Assembly: GCF_003298505.1 (NCBI RefSeq)
Contig: NZ_QNGB01000011.1
Coordinates: 1-64,000 of the forward strand
From: Roseovarius sp. TE539
GTDB taxonomy: Bacteria > Pseudomonadota > Alphaproteobacteria > Rhodobacterales > Rhodobacteraceae
Direction: 5' to 3'
DNA: 64,000 nucleotides
Below, piece by piece: positions 1 through 9,062 of this stretch (positions are counted from its first letter, which is position 1; each line of letters opens with the position of its first letter). A program made the translations under genes and the position numbers. The notes below the pieces were generated by a model. The model saw nothing but the letters and a program-made list of their open reading frames with translations. It made no database searches and was not told where the DNA came from.

Positions 1-127
1 ATGGGCGCAGCCGCTTGAGCGAGTTGATGGCTCCGCGCCTGCGCCCATTGCTCACGCCGCCGAATGATGGCAAACAAATGAGGAACAGACTCGACTTGCG
101 AGTGGCCCTGAAAAATGGGGCAGGTCA
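1..127. mobile_element. Probable end of an insertion sequence (partial, left edge)
   Basis: The TRAP-protein reading frame breaks at base 128. The neighbouring sequence starts, read on the minus strand, with TGACCTGCCCC, so on the plus strand it ends in GGGGCAGGTCA. A TG...CA end is typical of many insertion sequences (IS3-like among others), and its first three bases supply the stop codon of the broken gene. A plus-strand frame ends in HAAE followed by a stop at about 67 and could be a transposase C-terminus, but it is too short to identify. The element family is unknown and the other end is outside the window. Confidence 0.35.
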
Positions 128-745
128 CTGGAGCCCGGTATAGGCTTCCGCCGCGGCGATGTTCACAGGCGACGCCCCGGCAGCGTTCAGGAAATCGGCC
201 TGCACTGGGGAGAAGGCCCGGACTTTCTTGCCCTTCATGCCCTCGATGTCCGTCACCACGTCGGTGAACCAGATGTTGATCGGGTCATAGAACTGGGTGG
301 ACAGGCTGACCGCGCCGTGATCGTCGATGATGCTCTGCTTGTAATCGCTGATCGTGGGCGTGCTCCAGGCCTTGATCTTCGATTCCTGGAAACCGGCCGC
401 ATCGCTGAGTTCGGGCATCACGAAGGGAAGCTCCGGGCCTGCCAGTAACGGATAGGTGGAGGCATTGTAGGCCGGTATCCACTCGGTCATCTCGACCAGA
501 CCGTCGCGAACCAGGGTCAGGGAATCCGTCGCCTTGTATGGCGTCTCGCCGTAAGAGACGTATTCAATACTGAGCGCTCCGTCGGTTCGTTCCTCGACCC
601 TTTCGAACCCTTCGATCATGATCTTGGCGTAGTCATGGGCGGAGTTGATCACGCCGACATAACGCCAGTTGTAATCCGCTGCATTCGCCGCGGAAACCTG
701 CACCAGCAGAGCGGCCCCGGCGGCCATCAAGTGTAGATTTTTCAT
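125..745 (-). pseudogene. TRAP transporter substrate-binding protein (DctP family), truncated
   Basis: This encodes the periplasmic solute receptor of a TRAP importer, but only about 206 residues against the usual 320-340. The start at 745 gives MKNLHLMAAGAALL followed by an AANA-A cleavage site, and GGGAGG sits at good distance upstream. The mature part reads like DctP, including TDIEGMKGKKVRAF near the centre. It stops after AEAYTGLQ, where family members continue ALQRG..DG, and the stop codon comes from foreign sequence. No DctQ or DctM membrane subunit is visible. It lies downstream of, and probably co-transcribed with, the flavin monooxygenase gene. Probably non-functional. Confidence 0.75.
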
Positions 746-805
746 TTTTCCTCCCTGTGTTGCGCCGTTTGCTATCAAGAATTTCCGGGCGGCGCGCCCG
801 GTCGT

Positions 806-2113
806 TCAGAGGTTGATGTTTTCGCGCAGTGTGTCTCCCGAATATTCCCGCCGCACAAGGTCGCGCTCCTGCAGGATCGGCACCACGTGATCGACGAACT
901 CCTCGATCATGCCCGGCTTGGTCGGCGCGCTCAGATTGAACCCGAATGCGCCGCTTTCACGCCAGTAATGTTCGATCTGATCGGCAACCTGCTCGGGAGA
1001 GCCGACCACCTGCGGCAGTCCACCGGAAAGACCCATCTGTATCGCGGCCTCCCGCACGGTGATTTTCCTGCCCGTATCGCTTCCTATCTGACTCATCGCC
1101 TGGGCCATCCCCTGCGAGGCTTGCGTCGGCACTTCTTCGAGCGGTTGATCCGGATCGAGCGTGCTGCAATCAATACCGAGCGGGGCGGAAAGCCGGCTCA
1201 GGCCGGCGTCGAGCGGCACGCGTTCCCGCAAAGCCTCAAGCCGGCGGCGGGCTTCGTCTTCCGTACTGCCGAGTACATATTGCAAACCGAAAAGAATTCC
1301 GATCGGATCCTTGCCGGCCTCTGCCGCGGCCGCGTCGAACCGCTCACGGAACGATGTCATCGCCTTGAGGTGCGGCTGGATTGCGAAGATCGCCTCGGCG
1401 TGCTTGACCGCGAACTCCATTCCCCGACCTGATGAGCCCGCCTGGAATATGACCGGCCGGCCCTGCGGAGACGGCAATGTCGGCGAGACGGCGTCACAGC
1501 GGAAATACTTGCCCTCGTGGTGAACTTTCTCGATCCTGTCCGGGTCGGCCAGAATTCCGGCAGCCTTGTCCATCGGCAGGGCGCCGTCGCCGAAGCTGTC
1601 CCAGAGTTTGTAGCAAACCTCCATGAACTCATCGGCGAGATCGTAACGTTCGGAGTGGTCGACAAGGTGCTGCCCAACGGCCCTGTGCTCGGCCTGCATG
1701 TGTCCGGTGACCACATTCCAGCCGATGCGGCCGCCGCTCAGGTAGTCGAGCGTCGAAAGCCGGCGATAGGCCAGGTAGGGCGGGTTTCCGGTTACCGACA
1801 GGGTCACGCCGACACCCAAATGCTCGGTTGCCGCGGTCATCACCGCCGCCAACGGCATGGGATCGTGTGTCGGCCAGACCACCCCGTATTTCAGAGGCGT
1901 TTCCGGCCCGCCCTTGTATTGATCGGAGGCGGCCGGAGTGTCGGCAAAGAAGGCTGCATCGAAGCGCCCCCGTTCCAGCGTCCGCGCGAGCTCCTGCCAA
2001 TAGGCGAAATCGCTCATCCCGGCCAAGTGGTCGTCATCCTCGCTGGCCCAGCTGAGGGCCGTGTGGGTGATCGGCGAGTGAAAGAACATGTGAACGAGAT
2101 GCATTCTAGACAT
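806..2113 (-). CDS. LLM-class flavin-dependent monooxygenase (NtaA/SnaA/DszA type)
   Basis: A bacterial-luciferase-like FMNH2-dependent monooxygenase of about 435 residues. It carries the subfamily hallmarks HMFFHSPITHTALSW at the N-terminus, ARTLERGRFDAAFFADTPA, GVTLSVTGNPPYLAYRRLSTLDYLSGGRIGWN (read in two parts) and GRPVIFQAGSSGRGMEFA. Relatives oxidise nitrilotriacetate, EDTA, dibenzothiophene sulfone or streptogramin A, using FMNH2 from a separate reductase; none is encoded nearby. The start at 2113 follows AAGGTGGGG. An upstream ATG at 2260 would add 49 residues unlike the family. The substrate cannot be read from sequence. Confidence 0.85.
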   Translation of the reverse strand: MSRMHLVHMFFHSPITHTALSWASEDDDHLAGMSDFAYWQELARTLERGRFDAAFFADTPAASDQYKGGPETPLKYGVVWPTHDPMPLAAVMTAATEHLGVGVTLSVTGNPPYLAYRRLSTLDYLSGGRIGWNVVTGHMQAEHRAVGQHLVDHSERYDLADEFMEVCYKLWDSFGDGALPMDKAAGILADPDRIEKVHHEGKYFRCDAVSPTLPSPQGRPVIFQAGSSGRGMEFAVKHAEAIFAIQPHLKAMTSFRERFDAAAAEAGKDPIGILFGLQYVLGSTEDEARRRLEALRERVPLDAGLSRLSAPLGIDCSTLDPDQPLEEVPTQASQGMAQAMSQIGSDTGRKITVREAAIQMGLSGGLPQVVGSPEQVADQIEHYWRESGAFGFNLSAPTKPGMIEEFVDHVVPILQERDLVRREYSGDTLRENINL

Positions 2114-2683
2114 TTGACCCCACCTTTGCGGAAGAAGCCGCACGACAGATAACTCCGGGGCGTGCAAATGCATGTCTTGTCGGCGCCAAACACTCGGGCA
2201 ATTCAGATCCTCCCACCTTGCTCCTGTCGCGTCACTTGCTTGGCGTCGAATGGCATCCATTCTTCCACGACAAGGGCGATTCCCAACTAAAGTACATCTA
2301 GTATTTCAGTGCACATAATGGATGTCTAGTGTTCCGAGTCCGGCGCCGCTGCCGTTTTCCGCGAATTTCTTCGACGGGCGTTCTGCGCGCGGAGAACCTG
2401 TTTCAGTGCCTGTCCGGTCGCAGGGCTCCATCCGGAATTCTCCCTGGCTTGCCGCCCCGCCCGGTTTGGGCGTGCCTGTCGACATCCCAAAGGACCGCCC
2501 CGTGTGCCTGGCTGAAAGGGCCTTCAGCGCAGGATTTCATCTGTTTTTCCGGGGCAAAGAAGGCCGCGAGGTTTCTTGACAGGTCACCTGATCGTATGTT
2601 CACCTTTTTGCATCATACCGGGTAGTATCATTTTGATGCGCCTGTATCTTCGGCAGTGACGCCACGAACTTGGGAGGGAATGC
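2114..2683. promoter_or_regulatory. Divergent intergenic region between monooxygenase and acyl-CoA synthetase genes
   Basis: These 570 bases between two divergent genes contain no convincing gene; the short ORFs inside lack family signatures. They hold a near-direct repeat (atctagtatt at 2296-2305, gtctagtgtt at 2324-2333), an 11-bp palindrome CAGGTCACCTG at 2580-2590 overlapping a TTGACA hexamer at 2576-2581, and the dyad described separately at 2612-2631. Promoters for both directions must lie here, but I cannot assign a full -35/-10 pair. Confidence 0.4.
2612..2631. promoter_or_regulatory. Candidate TetR-type operator
   Basis: The sequence atcataccgggtagtatcat is an inverted repeat with arms AT.ATAC and GTAT.AT around six bases. 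It sits about 50 bases before the acyl-CoA synthetase start, in the operon that also encodes a TetR regulator. Position and symmetry suggest autoregulation. This is inference only. Confidence 0.35.
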
Positions 2684-4321
2684 ATGCTTCAGGGTCTCAT
2701 GATGAAACGCCCCCTGTCGATCCCGTCCATACTGGATTACGCGGCCGAGGTTCATGGCGCCTCGACGGTGGTGTCGGCGGACCCGGGCGGGCAGGTAAAC
2801 GTCCAAAGTTATCACGACACCCGGCAACGCGTGCTGCGCCTTGCCAATGCGCTTTGCGAAATCGGAGTGACCCCAGGAGACAGGGTTGCCACCCTCGCTT
2901 GGAACAGCCATCGGCATCTCGAACTTTATTATGCGATCTCCGGCATCGGGGCGATCTGCCACACGATCAACCCGCGCCTGTTCATCGACCAGATCGCATG
3001 GATCGCCAACCACGCCGAGGACAGCGTCCTTTTCTTCGATACGGACCTTGCGGACCTCGTCTTGCAACTCAAGCCGCGCCTGCCGGCCGGTATCAGGCTG
3101 ATTGCCCTTTGCGACGAGGCCGGTCTTCCTTCCGGTCTTCCCGACGGCACGGAAAGTTATGAGACATTGGTGGCCGGCCAGCCCGCAGACTTCGATTGGC
3201 CGGATCTGCCGGAAACCACCGCATCCGGACTCTGTTACACATCCGGGACAACGGGCAATCCGAAGGGAGCATTGTATTCTCACCGTTCGACCCTGATGCA
3301 TGCGATGTCGATAATCCTCGGGGTTCCCAAATCCTTCGGGGTCGAGCAGCGTATCCTGCCTGCGGTGCCGCTCTTTCATGTCAATGCATGGGGCCTGCCC
3401 TTTTCCGCCCCCCTTTCGGGATCGAGCCTGATCATGCCCGGCCCCCGGCTGGATGGGCCAAGCCTGTTCGATCTGATGGACGAACAGGCCGCAACAATTG
3501 CCTGGGGCGTCCCCACGATCTGGACAGGCCTGATTGAGGAAATGAAGACCCGGCATCGCAAGCCTGCCAAGCTGCATTCCCTGCTGATCGGAGGATCCGC
3601 CGTCAGCGAGGCCCAGATCCGGACCCTCGAGGATGACTTCGGCATCGAGGTGGTTCACGGGTGGGGAATGACGGAAATGAGCCCGGTGGGAACGGCAACA
3701 AGGGTCAATCGGGATCAGCCGTTCACCGTGCCCGTTTCCGATAAACTGAAACAGGGTCAGCGCCTCTTTGGCGTGGAGATGAAAATCGTCGGCGAGGACG
3801 GCACCGAGATGAAAAGCGACGAAAGCGAGGCCGGCGAACTTCTGGTGCGCGGCAACACCGTCATCGCGGATTATTTCAGGGGCACCGAAGAAAGAGACCG
3901 GACATTCGATCAACACGGCTGGTTCCGAACCGGTGACGTTGCCCGGATTTCCCGGCAGGGCGACCTCACGCTGGTGGACCGGACCAAGGATTTGATCAAG
4001 TCCGGGGGAGAATGGATCTCCTCGATCGACCTCGAAAACGCTGCCTGCACCTGCCCGGGCGTCAGGCAGGCCGCCGCCATCGCCATACCAGACGAGACGT
4101 GGGGCGAGCGCCCCCTGCTCGCGGTCGTCCGCGCCCCCGGGCCCGGCCTGAAGGCGGAAGACGTCATTGACCACCTTTCGAACATGATGGCCAAGTGGCA
4201 ACTGCCCGACAAGGTGCTGTTCATGGACGAGCTTCCGATGACGGCAACCGGCAAAATTTCCAAACTCGCCCTCAGGGAGCAGCTTGCAAGGCCCCCCGGC
4301 GACCGGCCGGGGACTTCATGA
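2684..4321 (+). CDS. Fatty-acid-type acyl-CoA synthetase (AMP-forming)
   Basis: A 545-residue ANL-superfamily ligase that activates a carboxylic acid with ATP to acyl-AMP, then forms the CoA thioester. Core motifs are all present: P-loop YTSGTTGNPKG near residue 185, GWGMTEMSP near 326, GWFRTGD near 412, the hinge segment DRTKDLIKSGGEWIS, and PMTATGKISK near 522 with the catalytic lysine. The pattern fits the medium/long-chain or DMSP/aryl-acid branch of the family, but the substrate is not readable. The start at 2684 follows GGGAGG at 6-nt spacing. It overlaps or abuts the tetR start. Confidence 0.9.
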   Translation: MLQGLMMKRPLSIPSILDYAAEVHGASTVVSADPGGQVNVQSYHDTRQRVLRLANALCEIGVTPGDRVATLAWNSHRHLELYYAISGIGAICHTINPRLFIDQIAWIANHAEDSVLFFDTDLADLVLQLKPRLPAGIRLIALCDEAGLPSGLPDGTESYETLVAGQPADFDWPDLPETTASGLCYTSGTTGNPKGALYSHRSTLMHAMSIILGVPKSFGVEQRILPAVPLFHVNAWGLPFSAPLSGSSLIMPGPRLDGPSLFDLMDEQAATIAWGVPTIWTGLIEEMKTRHRKPAKLHSLLIGGSAVSEAQIRTLEDDFGIEVVHGWGMTEMSPVGTATRVNRDQPFTVPVSDKLKQGQRLFGVEMKIVGEDGTEMKSDESEAGELLVRGNTVIADYFRGTEERDRTFDQHGWFRTGDVARISRQGDLTLVDRTKDLIKSGGEWISSIDLENAACTCPGVRQAAAIAIPDETWGERPLLAVVRAPGPGLKAEDVIDHLSNMMAKWQLPDKVLFMDELPMTATGKISKLALREQLARPPGDRPGTS

Positions 4322-4331
4322 GGGCCGTGCC

Positions 4332-4982
4332 GTGACGAACGCACACCCCGTCGGTCCCCCGGCAAAACGTGACTCCGGCCGGGCGGAAATTGTCGAGGCC
4401 GCCGCAAGATGCTTCATGCACAAGGGGTTCGACAAGACAACGATCGACGACATCGCCCACGAGCTGAACGCAACGAAGGGCCGGGTCTATCATCGGTTCC
4501 GCGCCAAGAACGAAATCTTCTTTGCCGTCTATCGTCAAGCCATGCAGTTCTGCTTTGACGCGGTGGATCCGATCATCGGTCTAAGCCTTCCGGCAAGGGA
4601 AAAGCTGCTTCGCATGGCCGAAGCCCACGCGATGGTGATGATGGAGCATCTTCCATATCAGCGCAGCATCAAGCAAGGGGTCGAGATTTATCTGACCGGG
4701 GCGACGACCGAGGCCGAGCGCCGGGTTCTGGCCGAACTTGTGGGCATGCGTGACCGATACGAGGAACGGTTTCGAAAGACGCTGCGCGACGGTGAGCTTG
4801 ACGGAACCCTTGGCGCGCCGGACGTTGCGATTTCAGGTCGTGCGATCCTTGCCGCTCTCAACGGGCTGACGGATTGGTATCGCCCCCGCAGCCACGAGAC
4901 ACAAGCCGATCGACAGATGATCGCCCGGAAACTCGCCTTCACGGTGGTCGATGGGGTGGCTTGCCGACCATATACCGCTTGA
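4332..4982 (+). CDS. TetR/AcrR-family transcriptional regulator
   Basis: About 216 residues. The N-terminal helix-turn-helix is clear: IVEAAARCFMHKGFDKTTID then DIAHELNATKGRVYHRFRAK. The C-terminal ligand domain has no assignable ligand. The GTG at 4332 is preferred because AGGG precedes it by 7 nt and it begins just after the acyl-CoA synthetase stop; a longer frame from 4284 would overlap that gene. Its position in the operon suggests it senses the acyl-CoA or the acid and controls the upstream promoter. Confidence 0.85.
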   Translation: MTNAHPVGPPAKRDSGRAEIVEAAARCFMHKGFDKTTIDDIAHELNATKGRVYHRFRAKNEIFFAVYRQAMQFCFDAVDPIIGLSLPAREKLLRMAEAHAMVMMEHLPYQRSIKQGVEIYLTGATTEAERRVLAELVGMRDRYEERFRKTLRDGELDGTLGAPDVAISGRAILAALNGLTDWYRPRSHETQADRQMIARKLAFTVVDGVACRPYTA

Positions 4983-5020
4983 GGGCTTTCGTTTGACATC
5001 CGGGGCCGCGCGATGACCTG

Positions 5021-6631
5021 TCAGTCCCTGACCGCTTGGCGTAAATAGCTGTCATACACCGCGAGAGTTTCGCGCGCCTCATCGGGATCCGGGTCGGGCC
5101 ACCAGACCGTCGTGGCGGTCTCCTTGGCCGTGACCAGTTCGGATGGACCCAACCGCCGCGCCTCGGCCACGCCGTTCTTGAGCTGATCATTCGGCCCGGC
5201 GCAGACCAGGGCCGGCCGGGTCAATTTCGCAAAACGTGCCCCCGTGTCGTAGGAAAACGCCGATCGGTATGCCAGGTCGTATGTTCCGCCACTCTCCAGG
5301 ATGCCAAGCGCATACAAATGAAGTTGGTCGGCATCGGGAACACCCAGATGGCGGGCAGCTGTTCTTTCGACGCGGTACCAGGGCCAGTACATGAACATGT
5401 CGCGACGCCAGTTCCAGACGGACAGCAGGTGACGGCCCCATTTGTCAGGTGTGAAATCCAGGAAGTAGTTGGCAAGGATGTCATCCTGAAAACCGGGATC
5501 AATAAAGACCGGCCCTTCCATCACGATCCGGCGCACTCTTTCAGGCGCGACCACCGCCATCTCGAGGGCCACGAGTGAGCCGGTATGCGACCCCCATATA
5601 TCCGTGCGTTCAATCCCCATCGCGTCAAGCAGGGCGATCAGGTCATTGGCCAGCGAATGTATGGAAACCTCGCCCTCCGGGGGGGCGGACAGGCCATTTC
5701 CGGGATAATCCACCGCGAACACGCTGCGCCCTCCGGAAAGCCCGCTGATCACCGGCGCGAACTGCGCGGAGGATCCACCGCCGGTCGGAATGACAAGAAG
5801 GGGATCGCCATTCGCACCTGCCCGCCGCAGATGGAGCCTTCCATTTGCGGTTTCAACATAGTCGTGCCAGATCGCACCGTCCGGCACGGGATCCGTGGGC
5901 GGCGGCGCGGCCCTGCCCTCCTGCAGCCGCACCTCGCTCAGATCAAGATCGGCGTCACCGGCCAGGTCAGGCGTCGCAACCGATGCCGCGGGTTGCAATG
6001 CGGTGATGCAGTAGCGCCACGCCGCCGAATATCCAGATGGGTCCTGCGCCGCGCAAACGAATGTGTCCGCAAGCATGTCGACCGATGGCACCGGCTCCCC
6101 GTTGTCAAGGGGCAGCCCCGGATCGTCCGGTACAAGAAGATGCCTGTCGCGGAGAAAAGACCAGAGTGCGAAAAGATGTGTGCCGTCCTGACGCGGGCTG
6201 AGGTCGGGTGGCGAGATACCGGCCGTCTTCCAGCGGCAGGCGGTTTCGCGTCCGAGTGTCACGACACGCGCGATCCGCAAATGCCCCCGCGCGGCAAGAA
6301 TTTCAGCGATCGGGCAGGCGAGATCAAGGGCCACGAGGACGCAAGATTCCTCACCAAGCCAATCCAGCGCTTCCGCAATCCGTCCGGCGACAGCTTGCGT
6401 ATCCTCCCCGGGCGGAGCCGTCGAATAGCCTATGCCCGGCAACTCCACGGCAATGACACGCCAGCCCGGGTTGCTTCGTGCAAACCGGCGAGCCACCGAC
6501 TCCGCGGATCTGACCAGCCCGGGAAGGACAATCAGGTTTGCACCCTCACCGGAAATCCACAATCTGATCTGTCCCCCGCGGATGGTGACATAATGCGGCC
6601 GCGGGGCCGGGCCGGTATTATCATGCTCCAA
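5021..6631 (-). CDS. Tandem alpha/beta-hydrolase-fold protein with non-serine nucleophile positions
   Basis: About 536 residues with two alpha/beta-hydrolase-like halves. The first (residues about 12-240) has the strand and turn pattern LIVLPGL...VIAVELPGIGYS, but its elbow reads VALDLACP, with Asp near 103. The second (about 265-536) has FAVDYPGNGLSAPPEG and the elbow WGSHTGSLVALE, with His near 349 where GxSxG enzymes have Ser. The TTG start at 6631 follows a perfect AAGGAGG at 6-nt spacing and overlaps livF by 11 bp, so translation is probably coupled. Last gene of the 11-gene operon. It may be an esterase/lactonase variant or a binding protein; activity is uncertain. Confidence 0.7.
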   Translation of the reverse strand: MEHDNTGPAPRPHYVTIRGGQIRLWISGEGANLIVLPGLVRSAESVARRFARSNPGWRVIAVELPGIGYSTAPPGEDTQAVAGRIAEALDWLGEESCVLVALDLACPIAEILAARGHLRIARVVTLGRETACRWKTAGISPPDLSPRQDGTHLFALWSFLRDRHLLVPDDPGLPLDNGEPVPSVDMLADTFVCAAQDPSGYSAAWRYCITALQPAASVATPDLAGDADLDLSEVRLQEGRAAPPPTDPVPDGAIWHDYVETANGRLHLRRAGANGDPLLVIPTGGGSSAQFAPVISGLSGGRSVFAVDYPGNGLSAPPEGEVSIHSLANDLIALLDAMGIERTDIWGSHTGSLVALEMAVVAPERVRRIVMEGPVFIDPGFQDDILANYFLDFTPDKWGRHLLSVWNWRRDMFMYWPWYRVERTAARHLGVPDADQLHLYALGILESGGTYDLAYRSAFSYDTGARFAKLTRPALVCAGPNDQLKNGVAEARRLGPSELVTAKETATTVWWPDPDPDEARETLAVYDSYLRQAVRD

Positions 6632-7328
6632 GATAGGCCTCCTTGACGCGCGGATTCTCAAGCAGGGCCGAGGCCTTGTCTTCAAGCACGACCCGGCCGG
6701 TCTCGATGACGTAACCACGGTCGGCCAGCCGCAACGCCAGATCCACGCGCTGCTCGACAAGCAGGATCGTGATACCGTTTTCATTGAGACTGCGTATTGC
6801 ATCGGCAAGCTGATCGACAAGGATCGGGGCCAGGCCAAGCGACGGTTCGTCCAGCATCAGGCACTTCGGGTTCGCCATGATGCCGCGTGCGATCGCCAGC
6901 ATCTGTTGCTGACCACCGGATAGCGTTCCGGCTTTCTGCTGGCGCCGTTCCCACAGGATCGGAAACAATTCATGGACCCATTCCAGACGCTGCTCGCGGG
7001 TGCGTCCGCCGGCGTGGGCTCTTATTGTGCCCAGCTCGATGTGCTCGGCCACGCTCATGTCCTTGAACAACAGGCGGCCTTCGGGAATGTGGACCACGCC
7101 CGCCTCGATGATGGCATGCGGCTCTGCCTTCTCGATCGGACGGCCCTCGAAGAGGATCGACCCCGATGTCGGACGCAGAAGGCCGGACACCGTCTTGAGG
7201 ACGGTCGTCTTGCCGGCACCGTTGGACCCGATCAGCGTGACCACCCCACCGGCCGGAACCTCGAGAGAGAGGTCGTGAATGACCTCGCGCTGACCGTATT
7301 TCACATTGATTTTACGGATCTCAAGCAC
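6621..7328 (-). CDS. Branched-chain amino-acid-type ABC transporter ATP-binding protein LivF
   Basis: Second ATPase of a Liv-type (HAAT) importer, about 235 residues. Walker A is GSNGAGKTT, the signature is LSGGQQQM, Walker B is CLMLDEPSLGLAP, and the switch histidine is replaced by Gln in LLVEQRVD, which is usual for LivF. The GTG start at 7328 follows GGGAGG by 6 nt and overlaps the livG stop by 8 bp; an ATG at 7346 is possible but has no better ribosome site. It works with LivG on the cytoplasmic face. The cargo is probably not an amino acid, given the neighbouring catabolic genes. Confidence 0.92.
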   Translation of the reverse strand: MLEIRKINVKYGQREVIHDLSLEVPAGGVVTLIGSNGAGKTTVLKTVSGLLRPTSGSILFEGRPIEKAEPHAIIEAGVVHIPEGRLLFKDMSVAEHIELGTIRAHAGGRTREQRLEWVHELFPILWERRQQKAGTLSGGQQQMLAIARGIMANPKCLMLDEPSLGLAPILVDQLADAIRSLNENGITILLVEQRVDLALRLADRGYVIETGRVVLEDKASALLENPRVKEAYLGA

Positions 7329-8091
7329 TGACCGCCTCCCGTCCAAGATAAACGCGGATCACCTCGGGATCGTTGGCCACTTCGGTCGGGGCGCCCTCCG
7401 CAATCTTGACACCGTGGTCGAGCACAACCACCCGGTCGCAAACACCCATGACGACGCGCATGTGATGCTCCACCAAGAGCACGGATGTACCCCGATCGCG
7501 AATGTTGCGTATCATCCCGACAAGTCGCTGGCCCTCTTCGGGGTTCATGCCGGCCGCCGGCTCGTCCAGCAGCAAGAGGGCCGGCTTGGACGCGAGGGCG
7601 ATCGCGATTTCAAGGCGGCGCTGCTCCCCGTAAGACAACTCCTGCGCATTGTAGTGCGCGTGATGCGCCAGTTCGCAGAAGTCCAGAGCGTCCATCGCAT
7701 CTCTGTTCACCTCGTCTTCTTCCGCGCGGTAGGCTGCGGTGCGAAACATGGACGCGATCCAGCCTGTCCGCTTGGTCCGGTATGTGGCCGAACGCACGTT
7801 GTCGAGCGCCGACAGCGACGGGAAAAGGCTGGTGATCTGGAAGGTCCGCGCGACTCCGCGGCGGGCAACCTCGTCGGCTCGCAATCCGGTAATGTTCTCA
7901 CCCCGGAAATACACGGTTCCCGATGTCGGTTCCATCGACCCGGCAAGCATGTTGAAGAGTGTCGTCTTGCCGGCACCGTTGGGGCCGATAATCCCGAGGA
8001 TTTCGCCCGGACCGATTTCGAAATCCACGTCCGACACGGCGGTCAGGCCACCGAACTTCTTGGTCAGGGTGTTGACGGAAAGGGACGTCAT
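7321..8091 (-). CDS. Branched-chain amino-acid-type ABC transporter ATP-binding protein LivG
   Basis: First ATPase of the Liv-type importer, 256 residues. Walker A GPNGAGKTT near residue 38, signature LSYGEQRRLE, Walker B ALLLLDEPAAGMNPEE and switch LLVEHHMRVVM are all present, as is the LivG-specific insertion GWIASMFRTAAYRAEEDEV. The start overlaps the livM stop as ATGA, showing coupled translation within the operon. Confidence 0.93.
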   Translation of the reverse strand: MTSLSVNTLTKKFGGLTAVSDVDFEIGPGEILGIIGPNGAGKTTLFNMLAGSMEPTSGTVYFRGENITGLRADEVARRGVARTFQITSLFPSLSALDNVRSATYRTKRTGWIASMFRTAAYRAEEDEVNRDAMDALDFCELAHHAHYNAQELSYGEQRRLEIAIALASKPALLLLDEPAAGMNPEEGQRLVGMIRNIRDRGTSVLLVEHHMRVVMGVCDRVVVLDHGVKIAEGAPTEVANDPEVIRVYLGREAVSA

Positions 8092-9062
8092 TGCTTGGCC
8101 TCCGGTTTCGGTGGCTGGTCTGTCACCCCGCCTCCGATGTGGATCTTTCGCTTCAGAATGCTGATCAGCCCACCGGGAAGGTAGATGACCGACAATGTCA
8201 TCAGCCCGGCAAAGATCACCATCCTCAGCGGACCCGTGGCGCGCAGGAGTTCAAGGATGCCAACATAGATCAGAGCGCCCAGAATAGGCCCCGCGATGGT
8301 GCCGCGCCCGCCCACGATGACCATGATGATGATCGCCACCATGTAGTGCAGGCTCATCACTTCCGGAGTGACCACCGTCAGGTAGGGGGCAAAGATGGCG
8401 CCCGCCACACCGGCAACCGCGGTCGCGACCACGAAGGCCAGAAGCTTGGTTCGGAAAACATTGATACCCAGAGACGCGGCAAGCGACGCGTTCTCGCGGA
8501 CCGCAATGAAGGAACGGCCTGTACGGCTCTGCATCAGGGCGTGACAGCAATACCCGAAGCCCGCCACCAGAAAAAGCGCGAGATAGTAATATTCGATCGC
8601 CGTGGTGAATTCGAAGAATCCGCCAACACCAAGGGGAGCGATATTCGAGATCCCCATGGGCCCGCGCGTGACATCCACCCAGTAATTCGTCGTGGTGTAT
8701 ATGATCGACCCGAAACCGAGTGTGAGGATCGCGAACTGCGGACCCTCGATTCTCAGAGAGGCATAGCCGATCACCAGACCGAAAAGGCCCGCCATTGCCG
8801 CGGCAACGAACAGCCCGAAGATACCGGGAAGGCCAAAATGCATCCCCAGAATCGCAGTGGTGTACGCGCCGATCCCGAAGAACGCCGCATGACCGAAGCT
8901 CAGTTCACCGATATAGCCGATGATGATGTTCAGGCTGAGGGCCAGCAGCGAAAACAGCATCCACAGCACCAGCAGGTGATGCAGGTAGGTATTGCCTGTC
9001 GCCAGAGGCAGAACCACCGCTACGACGATCAGTGCGGGAACGGTAAATCGAGACATTGTCAT
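8088..9062 (-). CDS. Branched-chain amino-acid-type ABC transporter permease LivM
   Basis: A 324-residue inner-membrane permease with about 8-10 hydrophobic segments. The LivM motif NIIIGYIGELSFGHAAFFG lies near residue 45, and RTGRSFIAVRENASLAASLG is the cytoplasmic coupling loop that contacts the ATPases. The ATG at 9062 forms an ATGA overlap with the livH stop and is preceded by GGAGG; the longer open frame reaching 10013 merely runs through livH in another frame. The protein ends with a charged tail (PPKPEAKQ). Confidence 0.93.
   Translation of the reverse strand: MTMSRFTVPALIVVAVVLPLATGNTYLHHLLVLWMLFSLLALSLNIIIGYIGELSFGHAAFFGIGAYTTAILGMHFGLPGIFGLFVAAAMAGLFGLVIGYASLRIEGPQFAILTLGFGSIIYTTTNYWVDVTRGPMGISNIAPLGVGGFFEFTTAIEYYYLALFLVAGFGYCCHALMQSRTGRSFIAVRENASLAASLGINVFRTKLLAFVVATAVAGVAGAIFAPYLTVVTPEVMSLHYMVAIIIMVIVGGRGTIAGPILGALIYVGILELLRATGPLRMVIFAGLMTLSVIYLPGGLISILKRKIHIGGGVTDQPPKPEAKQ

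Noticed and set aside
2322..2579. An 85-codon open frame in the divergent intergenic region
   Set aside because: No ribosome site, no family pattern, and a second overlapping frame is equally open.
2600..4201. A 533-codon open frame on the minus strand
   Set aside because: Antisense to the acyl-CoA synthetase gene with all ANL motifs.
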